Assembly (NCBI RefSeq): GCF_013376005.1
Contig: NZ_JABMJK010000005.1
Span: 186,001 to 250,000, forward strand
Reading direction: 5' to 3'
Length of the DNA stretch: 64,000 nucleotides
Source of the DNA: Duganella sp. SG902
GTDB lineage: Bacteria; Pseudomonadota; Gammaproteobacteria; Burkholderiales; Burkholderiaceae_D
Part shown: piece after piece, positions 8,796 to 16,788 of the stretch
Layout of the letters: every line of letters begins with the position of its first letter
Numbering within the stretch: the first letter of the stretch is position 1
The notes under the pieces: model-generated
The model's database searches: none
Seen by the model: only the letters and a program-made list of their open reading frames with translations
Told to the model about the DNA's origin: nothing
Translations under genes and position numbers: made by a program

Positions 8796-9725
8796 ATGAT
8801 GGAAGACTTCAACGATCTCGCCTTCTTCGCCGCCGTGGTGACCCACGGCAGCTTCTCCGGCGCCGCGCGGGCGCTCGGCGTTCCCAAGTCCCGCATCAGC
8901 CGCCGCATCGCCGAGCTGGAGCAACGGCTGGGCGTGCGCTTGCTGCAACGCTCTACGCGCGCCATGCGCGTGACCGACGTCGGCGCCGCCTTCTTCGCCC
9001 ACTGCGAGACCATGACCCAGGCCGCCCGGGCCGCGCTGGAGGCGGCCGAGCACGCGGGCGAGCGGCCATCGGGGCGGGTGCGCGTCAGTTCGCCGGCCGG
9101 CGTGGCCCACCTGTTCCTGGCGCCGCTGCTGCCGCGCTTCCTGTGCGCCCATCCGGACGTGCGGCTGGAGCTGGAGCTGACCAATCGCCGTGTTGACGTG
9201 ATCGGCGAGGGCTTTGACGTGGCGATGCGCGTCCGCACCGCGCTCGACGATTCGGACCTGGTGGTGCGTACTTTTGGCGTCAGCGATCAGGTGCTGGTCG
9301 CCAGTCCCGGCTTCATCGCCAGCCACGGGCCTTTCCCCAGTCCCGAGGCGCTGAACGGCAAGGCGGGACTCGGCACCGGCGGCCGGGCCGGCGAACCACC
9401 CCGCTGGCGCCTCAGCGCGCCGGACGGGGAAACGGTGGACATCAGCTATGTGCCGGCCTTGGTCAGCGACGATGTGGAACTATTAACGATCGCGGCCGCC
9501 GGCGGGGCCGGCATCGCGCTGGTGCCCTACAACGCCTGCCGCAAGGCCGTCGAGCAAGGCCAGCTGGAGCTGCTGTTCCCCGAATACCATGCCGGAAGCC
9601 ATCAACTGCACGCGGTGTATGCCTCGCGTCGCGGGTTGTTGCCGGCGGTGCGCGCCTTCATCGAGTTTCTTGCCGCCGAGCTGCCGCAGACGATGCAGCA
9701 GCAGCGTGTTTCAGGTATTAAGTAA
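8796..9725 (+). CDS. LysR-family transcriptional regulator
   Basis: A 309-residue LysR-type regulator. The N-terminal winged helix-turn-helix (about residues 5-63, FAAVVTHGSFSGAARALGVPKSRISRRIAELE) is followed by the effector-binding domain. The ATG at 8796 lies about nine bases after an AGGA sequence; a TTG at 8769 would add nine residues. It is divergent from azoR and may control azoR and the hydrolase, which is inference from layout. Its last 15 bases overlap the convergent MBL hydrolase gene. Confidence 0.88.
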   Translation: MMEDFNDLAFFAAVVTHGSFSGAARALGVPKSRISRRIAELEQRLGVRLLQRSTRAMRVTDVGAAFFAHCETMTQAARAALEAAEHAGERPSGRVRVSSPAGVAHLFLAPLLPRFLCAHPDVRLELELTNRRVDVIGEGFDVAMRVRTALDDSDLVVRTFGVSDQVLVASPGFIASHGPFPSPEALNGKAGLGTGGRAGEPPRWRLSAPDGETVDISYVPALVSDDVELLTIAAAGGAGIALVPYNACRKAVEQGQLELLFPEYHAGSHQLHAVYASRRGLLPAVRAFIEFLAAELPQTMQQQRVSGIK

Positions 9726-10619
9726 GTACTCACCCTCAACCTCGGCCGCATGGCTGCGAACCAACTGGCTGACCGCCCACTCCCCTAACTGCTCCGGCGA
9801 TTGCTTGAGGAAGTTGGCATTAGCCGCCGCGAACACCGGCATTGAGGTCAGCAGGGTCGGCACATCGGCCAGTGGAATGCGCTGGCGCTCGAGCAGCAGA
9901 AACTTGAGCAGCACCTTCAAGGCGTTCTGCGCGTTGCGCACCGGATCGGCGGCGAGATAATCCAGCCGCGAGCGTGCGCGCGCCAGCGCGCCGTCCACGT
10001 CGCTGAACGGCGCGCCATGGCCGGGGATGACCAGCCGCACATCGAGCCCGGCGATCAGGTCCAGTGTGGCGCGCTCCTCGGCGAAGCCGGATTTTCCGTC
10101 GAGTTCAGGGAAGATGACGCCAAAACCGTTTTCCCACAGGGCGTCGGCGGAAATCAGCAGCTTTTCCTGTGGACAGTAAAAGATCAGGGAATGCGGATCG
10201 TGGCCGGGGGCGGCCAGCGCCTGCCATTCCATGTCCGCCAGCGTCACCACATCGCCCGGGGCCAGCGTGGCGTCGAAGGTGAAACGGTCGCAGCGCTGGC
10301 CGGTGGCCTTGAAACTCAGCGCTTCCACGTCCCAGTGGCGGACTTTGTCCGCCTCCGCCACCGGAATCGAGGTCTTGCAGCCGAAATGCGCCTGCAGCAT
10401 GGCGTTGCCGCCGCAGTGATCTGAATGCAGATGGGTATTGATGATCTGGTCGAGATGGCGGCCATGCAGCACGTGGCGCACCAGTTCCAGCGTCTGCTCG
10501 GCGTGCGCGACGTAGCCGGTATCGATGATGGCCGTGTCATGGCGGCCCAGCAACATGATGTTGTTGGACGACAGCCAACCCCGCTCAAATACCTGTATCG
10601 ACTCCGGCAGCGCGTTCAT
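9711..10619 (-). CDS. MBL-fold metallo-hydrolase
   Basis: A 302-residue metallo-beta-lactamase-fold protein. The metal motif is HLHSDHCG (His63, His65, Asp67, His68). Further metal ligands are in APGHDPHS and VIPGHGAPF, and an Asp is in ISADALWENG. The fold covers glyoxalase II, lactonases and other hydrolases, so the substrate cannot be named. The start codon overlaps the stop of the upstream DUF1289 gene (ATGA at 10616-10619), so the two form a unit. Confidence 0.85.
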   Translation of the reverse strand: MNALPESIQVFERGWLSSNNIMLLGRHDTAIIDTGYVAHAEQTLELVRHVLHGRHLDQIINTHLHSDHCGGNAMLQAHFGCKTSIPVAEADKVRHWDVEALSFKATGQRCDRFTFDATLAPGDVVTLADMEWQALAAPGHDPHSLIFYCPQEKLLISADALWENGFGVIFPELDGKSGFAEERATLDLIAGLDVRLVIPGHGAPFSDVDGALARARSRLDYLAADPVRNAQNALKVLLKFLLLERQRIPLADVPTLLTSMPVFAAANANFLKQSPEQLGEWAVSQLVRSHAAEVEGEYLLNT

Positions 10620-10828
10620 TCTTCCTCGTCAAAGTGGACGCTCAACCGCCGCCGCGGCAATTCGGCCCAGACGGCGCGCTTGAAATCGTCGTCGGCCCCG
10701 CCCCAGGCCACGATCTCTTCAATGGTGCGCAGGCAGCCCATGCAATAGCGGCGCTCCGTGTCCATTTTGCACAGGCTGACACAGGGCGACGGCACCGGCG
10801 ACGGCGTTATGTTGGTGACTTCACTCAT
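10616..10828 (-). CDS. DUF1289 family Cys-rich small protein
   Basis: A 70-residue protein with the DUF1289 cysteine pattern (CVSLC, then CMGCLRT), which probably binds a metal ion. An in-frame GTG at 10834 could add two residues; the ATG at 10828 is chosen. It is translationally coupled by ATGA overlap to the MBL hydrolase. Function is unknown. Confidence 0.8.
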   Translation of the reverse strand: MSEVTNITPSPVPSPCVSLCKMDTERRYCMGCLRTIEEIVAWGGADDDFKRAVWAELPRRRLSVHFDEEE

Positions 10829-10852
10829 GGCCACATTATGCCGCGAAGCCGC

Positions 10853-10880
10853 TTGACTTGGGGGCGGGGAAGCGTAGACT
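10853..10880 (+). promoter_or_regulatory. Sigma70-like promoter of the CopG-like gene
   Basis: TTGACT (10853-10858) and TAGACT (10875-10880) are separated by 16 bases. The predicted transcription start falls inside the palindrome at 10883-10898. Confidence 0.45.
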
Positions 10881-10882
10881 CA

Positions 10883-10909
10883 CCATCCATATAGATGGCG
10901 ATTAGATGG
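10883..10909. promoter_or_regulatory. Near-palindromic operator candidate for the CopG-like regulator
   Basis: CCATCCATATAGATGG (10883-10898) matches its own reverse complement at 14 of 16 positions. A further half-site TTAGATGG follows at 10902-10909. The site lies between the putative -10 and the GTG start of a ribbon-helix-helix protein, where such regulators usually bind to repress themselves. The regulatory role is inference. Confidence 0.5.
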
Positions 10910-10916
10910 AGACATA

Positions 10917-11330
10917 GTGGCCAAGCAAGAAATAAAGCTGAAGATTGCCGAATCAGAAAAAATCACCATTAATCTGGGCCCGATCGATTTGGGCCAGATT
11001 GACCTGCTGGTGCAGGAGGGGTTTTACTCCAACCGCACCGATCTGATCCGCACGGCGATCCGCAACCAGCTGAACCAGCACGCCGAGGTGGTCAAGCAGA
11101 CCGTGGCGCGCAAGAGCCTGGTATTGGGCATGCAGCATTACTCGCGCGCCGACCTGGAAGCCATCCAGGCGGCCGGCGAACGGCTGCAAATCCAGGTGCT
11201 GGGCCTGGCCAGCATCGCCAGCGACGTATCGGTCGAACTGGCGCTGGCCACCATTGAATCCATTTTTGTGCTCGGCTCGCTGCATGCCAGCGCCGTCCTC
11301 AAGACCGCACTGGCGCCACGCATCCATTAA
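10917..11330 (+). CDS. CopG-family (ribbon-helix-helix) transcriptional regulator
   Basis: A 137-residue protein with a GTG start. It has a ribbon-helix-helix-like segment (KITINLGPIDLGQIDLLV followed by YSNRTDLIRTAIRNQL) and a C-terminal domain likely used for oligomerisation or sensing. It ends eight bases before the PHB-depolymerase-family esterase and shares its promoter. In several betaproteobacteria I recall this regulator paired with that esterase. Autoregulation through the upstream palindrome is likely but not shown. Confidence 0.8.
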   Translation: MAKQEIKLKIAESEKITINLGPIDLGQIDLLVQEGFYSNRTDLIRTAIRNQLNQHAEVVKQTVARKSLVLGMQHYSRADLEAIQAAGERLQIQVLGLASIASDVSVELALATIESIFVLGSLHASAVLKTALAPRIH

Positions 11331-11338
11331 GGAGTGCC

Positions 11339-12499
11339 ATGAAGCTTAATTTTCTAACGCAAATGCGCGAAGCTGCGCAGCATTTCATCAACAAGACTAT
11401 CCCGCAGCAACGCGCCGCCGGACGCCCACAGCCGGCCATGCGCGATATTAACCCGCCACCGCCGAGCGCCGCGCCAGCCAGGCCCGCGCCGGAGGCCGAG
11501 CCGCCCCACGCAGCGCCGAACCCGGCCACGCATCCTGCCGAGTTCGCGCAAGATATATTGACCCGGATGGGCATCAACGTCGACTTGCAGGCCAACCTGG
11601 AGCGCGCCATCGATCTCGGGGCGCGGCGGCATCCAACGCCGGTCCAGCCGCCGGCGGACGGCGCGCAATTTCTCAGCGGCAGTTACACCAACCACGCCGG
11701 CACCCGCAATTACAAGCTGTACATTCCCGCCAGCTACCACGGGCAAGCCATGCCCTTGCTGGTGATGTTGCACGGCTGCACGCAGAACCCGGACGACTTC
11801 GCCGCCGGCACGCAGATGAATCAGCTGGCGGAGGAAATGGGCTGCTTTGTGGTCTATCCGGAGCAGAACGCCAACGCCAATCACTCCAAGTGCTGGAACT
11901 GGTTCAACGCCATCGACCAGCAGCGCGGCCAGGGCGAGCCGTCCATCATCGCCGGCATCGCGCAGCAGATCATTGAGGACTATCCGGTCAACGAACGTCA
12001 GGTGTACGTGGCGGGCCTGTCGGCGGGCGGCGCGATGGCGGTGATCGTCGGCACCCTGTATCCGGAATTGTTCGCGGCGGTGGGCGTGCATTCGGGCTTG
12101 CCGTTTGCGTCGGCGCAGGATTTGCCGTCGGCGCTGACGGCCATGAAGCGCGGCGTGCATCGCGCGGCCAAGGCCGGCAACGGGTCGCAGCCTATCATTG
12201 TGTTCCATGGCGACAGCGACACCACGGTCAACCCGGTCAACGGCGAGCAGGTGATGGCGCAGCGGCTGCATCATCACCGGGGCGCGCGGCCGCTGGTGCA
12301 GTCGGGGGCGGTGCCGAACGGCTACCGCTACACCCAGACCACGCACACCACGGCCGATGGCACGCCGGTGGGCGAACATTGGGTGGTGCATGGAGCGGGC
12401 CACGCGTGGTCGGGCGGCAGCACATCGGGCAGCTACACCGACGCCAAAGGCCCGGACGCCAGCCGCGAGATGTTGCGCTTTTTCCGCACCGTGAGCTGA
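11339..12499 (+). CDS. PHB depolymerase family esterase (type 1 catalytic domain)
   Basis: A 386-residue esterase of the PHB-depolymerase / LpqC family. The catalytic domain starts near residue 110 (SGSYTNHAGTRNYKLYIP) and includes the oxyanion segment LLVMLHGCTQNP. The lipase box is GLSAG (Ser228), the Asp is in FHGDSDTTV and the His in GAGHAWSGG. The first 100 residues contain a Pro/Ala-rich stretch and no signal peptide, so a cytoplasmic location is likely. It follows the CopG-like gene after eight bases with an AAGGAG ribosome-binding site. It could act on short-chain polyhydroxyalkanoate or another ester. Confidence 0.85.
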   Translation: MKLNFLTQMREAAQHFINKTIPQQRAAGRPQPAMRDINPPPPSAAPARPAPEAEPPHAAPNPATHPAEFAQDILTRMGINVDLQANLERAIDLGARRHPTPVQPPADGAQFLSGSYTNHAGTRNYKLYIPASYHGQAMPLLVMLHGCTQNPDDFAAGTQMNQLAEEMGCFVVYPEQNANANHSKCWNWFNAIDQQRGQGEPSIIAGIAQQIIEDYPVNERQVYVAGLSAGGAMAVIVGTLYPELFAAVGVHSGLPFASAQDLPSALTAMKRGVHRAAKAGNGSQPIIVFHGDSDTTVNPVNGEQVMAQRLHHHRGARPLVQSGAVPNGYRYTQTTHTTADGTPVGEHWVVHGAGHAWSGGSTSGSYTDAKGPDASREMLRFFRTVS

Positions 12500-13108
12500 T
12501 CAGAACAGACGGCTGGCGAGGCCGGCAACCGCCAGCACGATGCTGAACGTGAGGCCGGCCACCCAGTAGGTAAGCTTGTCGATGCGGGCGTTCACCCGGT
12601 CGAAAGCGGCCTGGGTATCGCGCCGGTCCTGATCGATGCGATCATGCGTGCTGCGCCGTTCCTGATCGTAATGGACCCGGTCCGCTTGCCGGATTTGCTC
12701 ATACAGGGTCTGCCTGGCCTGCTCGGCTTGCTCAAACCGCGCCTGCTTGGCCTGCTCGGCTTGCTCGAACCGCGCGCGCTCCTGATCGAAGCGGGCCTGC
12801 TTGACCTGCTCGGCTTGTTCGAACCGCGCGCGTTCCTGATCGAAGCGGGCCTGCTTGACCTGCTCGGCTTGCTCATACCGCACCCGCTCCTGTTCGAAGC
12901 GGGCCTGGGTATCGCGCCGGTCGCGGTCCATTTTTTCGAGCAATTCGTCAAAGCGCGCCTGCGTCGCGCTGTGGTACAGCTCTTGCTGGCGTTGCAAGGT
13001 AAGCAGGATGCTGGTGACATTGTCCATGCGCGTCTCCAGCCGCACGATGCGGGTGAGATGGTCATCGTCAGCCGCGCCACTTTGATTGTCAAGCGGGGTC
13101 GTGTTCAT
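12500..13108 (-). CDS. Coiled-coil membrane-anchored protein with 18-residue repeats
   Basis: A 202-residue protein not recognised by name. Residues 15-175 are almost wholly charged and Gln-rich helix, predicted to form a long coiled coil. Residues 69-122 are three 18-residue repeats (pattern ARFDQERARFEQAEQVKQ) followed by a partial fourth unit to residue 133. Residues about 181-199 form one transmembrane helix at the C terminus, so the coil probably faces the cytoplasm. The 54-bp DNA repeats could change copy number. It lies tail-to-tail with the esterase gene, with adjacent stop codons. Confidence 0.7.
   Translation of the reverse strand: MNTTPLDNQSGAADDDHLTRIVRLETRMDNVTSILLTLQRQQELYHSATQARFDELLEKMDRDRRDTQARFEQERVRYEQAEQVKQARFDQERARFEQAEQVKQARFDQERARFEQAEQAKQARFEQAEQARQTLYEQIRQADRVHYDQERRSTHDRIDQDRRDTQAAFDRVNARIDKLTYWVAGLTFSIVLAVAGLASRLF
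12710..12904 (-). repeat. 54-bp tandem repeats inside the coiled-coil gene
   Basis: Three nearly identical 54-bp units plus a partial unit encode the ARFxQERxRxEQAEQxKQ repeats. The high nucleotide identity between units suggests recent duplication or ongoing homogenisation. Confidence 0.8.
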
Positions 13109-13128
13109 GTGCGCACTCCCAAGCAGGG

Positions 13129-13347
13129 TTATGCGCCATTGTCGAGCGGCGTACCGGGAGGCGTTTGAGATGTGTCAATGATGTGCTGTCTGAGGCAGGC
13201 CGGGCACCAGCAGCTGGCGCCCGGGGCGGACGGGACGGCCACGGCAGGCGGCAAATAAGTGCACCAGCACGGCTCCGCCGGGACGGCGGGATCGGCATCC
13301 TTCATCGCGCAGGAAAACTGCGCACCGCAGCGGGAACAGGTACTCAT
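13129..13347 (-). CDS. Cysteine-rich CWC family protein
   Basis: A 72-residue protein with the cysteine-rich CWC pattern: CSRCGAQFSC, then PCWCTY and SCWCPACL. The eight cysteines probably bind zinc. Function is unknown. It lies 20 bases upstream of the coiled-coil gene on the same strand and may be co-transcribed with it. Confidence 0.75.
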   Translation of the reverse strand: MSTCSRCGAQFSCAMKDADPAVPAEPCWCTYLPPAVAVPSAPGASCWCPACLRQHIIDTSQTPPGTPLDNGA

Positions 13348-13461
13348 GCCCCCAGCGTAGCCGGGCTTAAGGGAAAATACAACCGGAAGGCCCTATAATG
13401 CGTACTTGCCGCGCCAACAGGCTGTAAAATTGCGCCCAAAATCTTTTCTACCGGACTCGCC

Positions 13462-14385
13462 ATGACCCAACTGACCAACCTGAACTTAGGCATGAATGAC
13501 GATTTGACCTCGGTCTCCCCGCAGATCAAAGCGCAGATTCTGGCTGAGGCCCTCCCGTACATCCGCAATTACCACGGCAAAACCATCGTCATCAAATACG
13601 GTGGCAACGCCATGACCGAGGACCGCCTGAAACACGGCTTCGCGCGCGATGTCATTTTGCTCAAACTGGTGGGCATGAACCCGGTGGTGGTGCACGGCGG
13701 CGGTCCGCAAATCGACAACGCGCTGAAGAAGATCGGCAAGCAAGGCACCTTCGTGCAGGGCATGCGCATCACCGACGAGGAAACCATGGAAGTGGTGGAG
13801 TGGGTGCTGGGCGGCGAAGTGCAGCAGGACATCGTGATGTTGATCAATCACTACGGCGGCCAGGCCGTCGGCCTGACCGGCAAGGATGGCGGCCTGATCC
13901 GCGCGCGCAAGATGGCCATGCCGGACAAGGAAAATCCGGGCCAGACCCTGGACATCGGCTTCGTCGGCGAGATCGAGGCGATCAACCCGGCCGTGGTGAA
14001 GGCGCTGCAGGACGACGCCTTCATTCCTATCATCTCGCCGATCGGCTTCGGCCAGGATGGCCAGGCCTACAACATCAACGCCGACGTCGTCGCCGGCAAG
14101 ATCGCGGAAATCCTGAAAGCCGAAAAGCTGATCATGATGACCAACATCGCCGGCGTGCAGGACAAGCAGGGCAATCTGGTGACCGACCTGTCGGCGCGCG
14201 AGATCGACGAGATGTTCGCCGACGGCACGATTTCGGGCGGCATGCTGCCCAAAATTTCATCAGCCCTGGACGCCGCCAAGTCCGGCGTGAACACGGTTCA
14301 CATCATCGATGGCCGTATCGAGCATTCTTTGTTGCTGGAAGTCTTGACCGAACAGGCTTTTGGCACTATGATCCGGTCTCACTGA
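13462..14385 (+). CDS. argB: Acetylglutamate kinase
   Basis: A 307-residue amino-acid kinase performing the second step of arginine synthesis (ATP-dependent phosphorylation of N-acetylglutamate). The N-terminal KYGGNAM loop binds the phosphates, [13 protein letters not shown] is the family GGG motif, and [22 protein letters not shown] is the substrate/ATP region. The N-terminal helix before residue 30 is the type found in arginine-inhibited hexameric enzymes. The gene stands alone, with a tRNA just downstream. Confidence 0.95.
   Translation: MTQLTNLNLGMNDDLTSVSPQIKAQILAEALPYIRNYHGKTIVIKYGGNAMTEDRLKHGFARDVILLKLVGMNPVVVHGGGPQIDNALKKIGKQGTFVQGMRITDEETMEVVEWVLGGEVQQDIVMLINHYGGQAVGLTGKDGGLIRARKMAMPDKENPGQTLDIGFVGEIEAINPAVVKALQDDAFIPIISPIGFGQDGQAYNINADVVAGKIAEILKAEKLIMMTNIAGVQDKQGNLVTDLSAREIDEMFADGTISGGMLPKISSALDAAKSGVNTVHIIDGRIEHSLLLEVLTEQAFGTMIRSH
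14344..14372 (+). promoter_or_regulatory. Sigma70-like promoter inside argB, likely for tRNA-Thr
   Basis: TTGACC (14344-14349) and TATGAT (14367-14372) have ideal 17-base spacing. They sit at the 3' end of argB, about 60 bases before the tRNA, so the tRNA could be transcribed independently of argB. Confidence 0.45.
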
Positions 14386-14433
14386 AAAAAAGGCGGTCTC
14401 GCCGGCAGTCGGTGAAACCGCCACATTTCAAAT

Positions 14434-14508
<75 letters not shown>

Positions 14509-14532
14509 CTTCCCGCAGCACCCCTTCCCCTT

Positions 14533-15432
14533 CTAGTAAATCCGTTCCACCGTCAGCCCGCGCTTGCGCAGCAGTTCCGGCACGCTCGTCTTGCCAAGCA
14601 AATGCAGCACGCCGATCGCCGCCACGCTGTTGTTTTCACGCGCCATCAGCTTGACCATGCCGTCGGCCAGTGCGGGATTGCGGCCCTCCAGCAGCACCTG
14701 CTGCACGAAGCGGCCGGAGAAGGTGTCGTCCTGCTCCGCCTTCAGCGCCAGCGCGTCCAGCGCCGCGATGTCGGCCTTGCGCCAGGCATCGGCGATCTCG
14801 CGCGCCTGTTTGGCCTGTTCCTTGTCCTCGATGCCGGCGATGGCCTCCTCCAGGAACATCAGCTGCTCGTTGGGCGTCATCTTGTCGAACAGCGCCATCT
14901 GGCTGTCGGCCGATTCCAGCTCGACGATTTTCTGGCCGGCGGCATGCGCCTGTTTCGACAGGTGCGCATCCACCGCCATCGACGCCTCGTAGCCCTGCGC
15001 GGCGAACTCGCTGACCGTCAGCAGGCTGGCGAGCAGCCATGGCTTCATGGTCGCCACCGTTTCGGGTTCGATGTTGTACTGCTTGAGCAAGCGATCAAGG
15101 CGCTGGCGCAAGGCCGGCGGCATGCCCGCCATGGCCTTGTTGCTCAAGCCGTGCTGCTGCACCGCGCGCGCCAGCTTTTGCGGATCGCCCAGCGGATCGA
15201 TCTCCAGCGCCAGCACCGGCGCTTTTTTGAGCAGGCCCGCCAGGCGCGGCTCCAGGGGATAAAAATCCTTCGACCCCACGTGGATGGTGCCGAACAAGTA
15301 CAGCGTATGCGCGCCCTGCCGCACCTTGAACAAGGCGCCGCGGTTCTGCGCCGGCGCCGGCTCGGCCGACCATGCGGGACCCAGCACAAACAAGAACAAA
15401 CTGCAGAACATCACTATAATCTGGCGCTGCAT
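14533..15432 (-). CDS. TraB/GumN family protein
   Basis: A 299-residue protein with a hydrophobic N-terminal signal (MQRQIIVMFCSLFLFVLGPAWSA), which sets the start at 15432. The mature part has the TraB/GumN pattern: LYLFGTIHVGSKDFYPL near the front (a conserved GTIHxG motif) and VAAIGVLHLLGKTSVPELL at the end. Some members of this fold are metal-dependent proteases of the Tiki/TraB clan; catalytic activity of this one is unproven. It is divergent from, and at the 5' end nearly touches, the HAD nucleotidase gene. Confidence 0.85.
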   Translation of the reverse strand: MQRQIIVMFCSLFLFVLGPAWSAEPAPAQNRGALFKVRQGAHTLYLFGTIHVGSKDFYPLEPRLAGLLKKAPVLALEIDPLGDPQKLARAVQQHGLSNKAMAGMPPALRQRLDRLLKQYNIEPETVATMKPWLLASLLTVSEFAAQGYEASMAVDAHLSKQAHAAGQKIVELESADSQMALFDKMTPNEQLMFLEEAIAGIEDKEQAKQAREIADAWRKADIAALDALALKAEQDDTFSGRFVQQVLLEGRNPALADGMVKLMARENNSVAAIGVLHLLGKTSVPELLRKRGLTVERIY

Positions 15433-15457
15433 GGTTTCCTTCGTTGGTAGATATGAC

Positions 15458-16183
15458 GTGAATATTACTCGCTCCTCGCCCGTGTGGCTGTTTGATCTCG
15501 ATAACACGCTGCACAACGCCTCGCATGCCATCTTCCCCGCTATCATGGCCGGCATGAACAGCTATCTCGCGCGCCTGCTGGGAGACGGCGTCACGCCCGC
15601 CAGCGACGAGGTGGTCAACGCCACCCGCACCATGTACTGGCAGCGCTACGGCGCCACCACGCTGGGCGTGGTCAAGCACCACGGCGTGAAGGCCGAGCAC
15701 TTTCTCGATGCCACCCATCGCTTCGACGACCTGCCGGCCATGATCCGCGCCGAGCGCGGACTGCGCCAGCTGCTGCGCCGCCTGCCCGGCCGCAAAATCC
15801 TGCTGACCAACGCGCCGCACCGCTACTCGTCGCAAGTGCTGCGCCATCTCGGCCTGCAGCGCCAGTTCCAGCACCACGTGGCGGTGGAGTCGATGACGGT
15901 GCACCGGCAGATGCGCCCCAAGCCATCCAGGCTGATGCTGCACAAACTGATGCGCCACCACCAGCTCACGCCGCGCCGCTGCATCCTGGTCGAGGACACG
16001 CTGGCCAATCTGCGCAGCGCGCGCCAGCTGGGCATGCGCACCGCGTGGGTGACGCAATACCTCACCGTTGGCGACACGGCCGGCCTGGCGCATCCGCAAA
16101 AGCGCTTAATTCGCCCCGCTTACGTCGATGTCAAAGTAAAATCTGTCAGGAACCTGCCGGCACGCCTGCACCGCCTGCGCTGA
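15458..16183 (+). CDS. Pyrimidine 5'-nucleotidase (HAD superfamily)
   Basis: A 241-residue HAD hydrolase. Motif I is WLFDLDNTLHN (Asp13 nucleophile, Asp15), motif II is ILLTNAPH, and motif IV is RCILVEDTLANLRSAR. It matches the SDT1-like pyrimidine 5'-nucleotidase family, which dephosphorylates nucleoside monophosphates. The GTG at 15458 gives the usual family N terminus; an ATG at 15431 would add nine residues overlapping the divergent TraB gene start. slmA follows after 29 bases. Confidence 0.85.
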   Translation: MNITRSSPVWLFDLDNTLHNASHAIFPAIMAGMNSYLARLLGDGVTPASDEVVNATRTMYWQRYGATTLGVVKHHGVKAEHFLDATHRFDDLPAMIRAERGLRQLLRRLPGRKILLTNAPHRYSSQVLRHLGLQRQFQHHVAVESMTVHRQMRPKPSRLMLHKLMRHHQLTPRRCILVEDTLANLRSARQLGMRTAWVTQYLTVGDTAGLAHPQKRLIRPAYVDVKVKSVRNLPARLHRLR

Positions 16184-16212
16184 CCACCCCTTATTTAACC
16201 CGCGAGATTCAT

Positions 16213-16788
16213 ATGGCAAGCACACCGCCGGGCCAGCGCCGTTTGCAAATCCTGCAGGCGCTGGCGGAGATGCTGGAACAGCCCAAGGGCGACAAGATCA
16301 CCACCGCCGCGCTGGCGCGCAAGCTGGAGTTTTCCGAGGCCGCGTTGTACCGGCATTTCGCCAGCAAGGCGCAGATGTTCGAGGGACTGATCGAGTTCGT
16401 CGAGCAAACCGTGTTCGGCCTGATTAACCAGATCGCCGAGCGCCAGAGCGACGGCCTGGCGCAGGCGCGCGACATCGTCGCCATGCTGCTCAACTTCGCC
16501 GCGCAGAATCCGGGCATGACGCGGGTGCTGATCGGCGATGCGCTGGTCAACGAGGACGAGCGCCTGCAGCTGCGCATGAACCAGTTCTACGACCGCGTGG
16601 AGCTGGCGCTAAAGCAGGCCTTGCGCATCGCCGCCAGCGAAGGACAGGCGCACGAAGCCGATGCCGCCGCGCGCGCGGGCATGCTGGCCAGTTTCGTCAT
16701 CGGCCGCTGGCACCGTTACGCCAAGAGCGGCTTCAAAAACAACCCGACGCAAGACGCGGCGGTGCAAATCACTTTGCTCCTATCGTAA
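16213..16788 (+). CDS. slmA: Nucleoid occlusion factor SlmA
   Basis: A 191-residue TetR-fold DNA-binding protein that blocks FtsZ assembly over the nucleoid. The helix-turn-helix is TTAALARKLEFSEAALYRHF, followed by ASKAQMFEGLIEFVEQTVF, the SlmA family pattern. The C-terminal IGRWHRYAKSGFKNNPT is also typical. The start at 16213 gives the family length. Its TAA overlaps the pabBC ATG by one base (TAATG), so the two are probably translationally coupled. Confidence 0.92.
   Translation: MASTPPGQRRLQILQALAEMLEQPKGDKITTAALARKLEFSEAALYRHFASKAQMFEGLIEFVEQTVFGLINQIAERQSDGLAQARDIVAMLLNFAAQNPGMTRVLIGDALVNEDERLQLRMNQFYDRVELALKQALRIAASEGQAHEADAAARAGMLASFVIGRWHRYAKSGFKNNPTQDAAVQITLLLS

Noticed and set aside
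14391..14421. GGCGGT/ACCGCC stem after argB as terminator
   Set aside because: The loop is long (19 bases) and no T-run follows; a tRNA starts shortly after.
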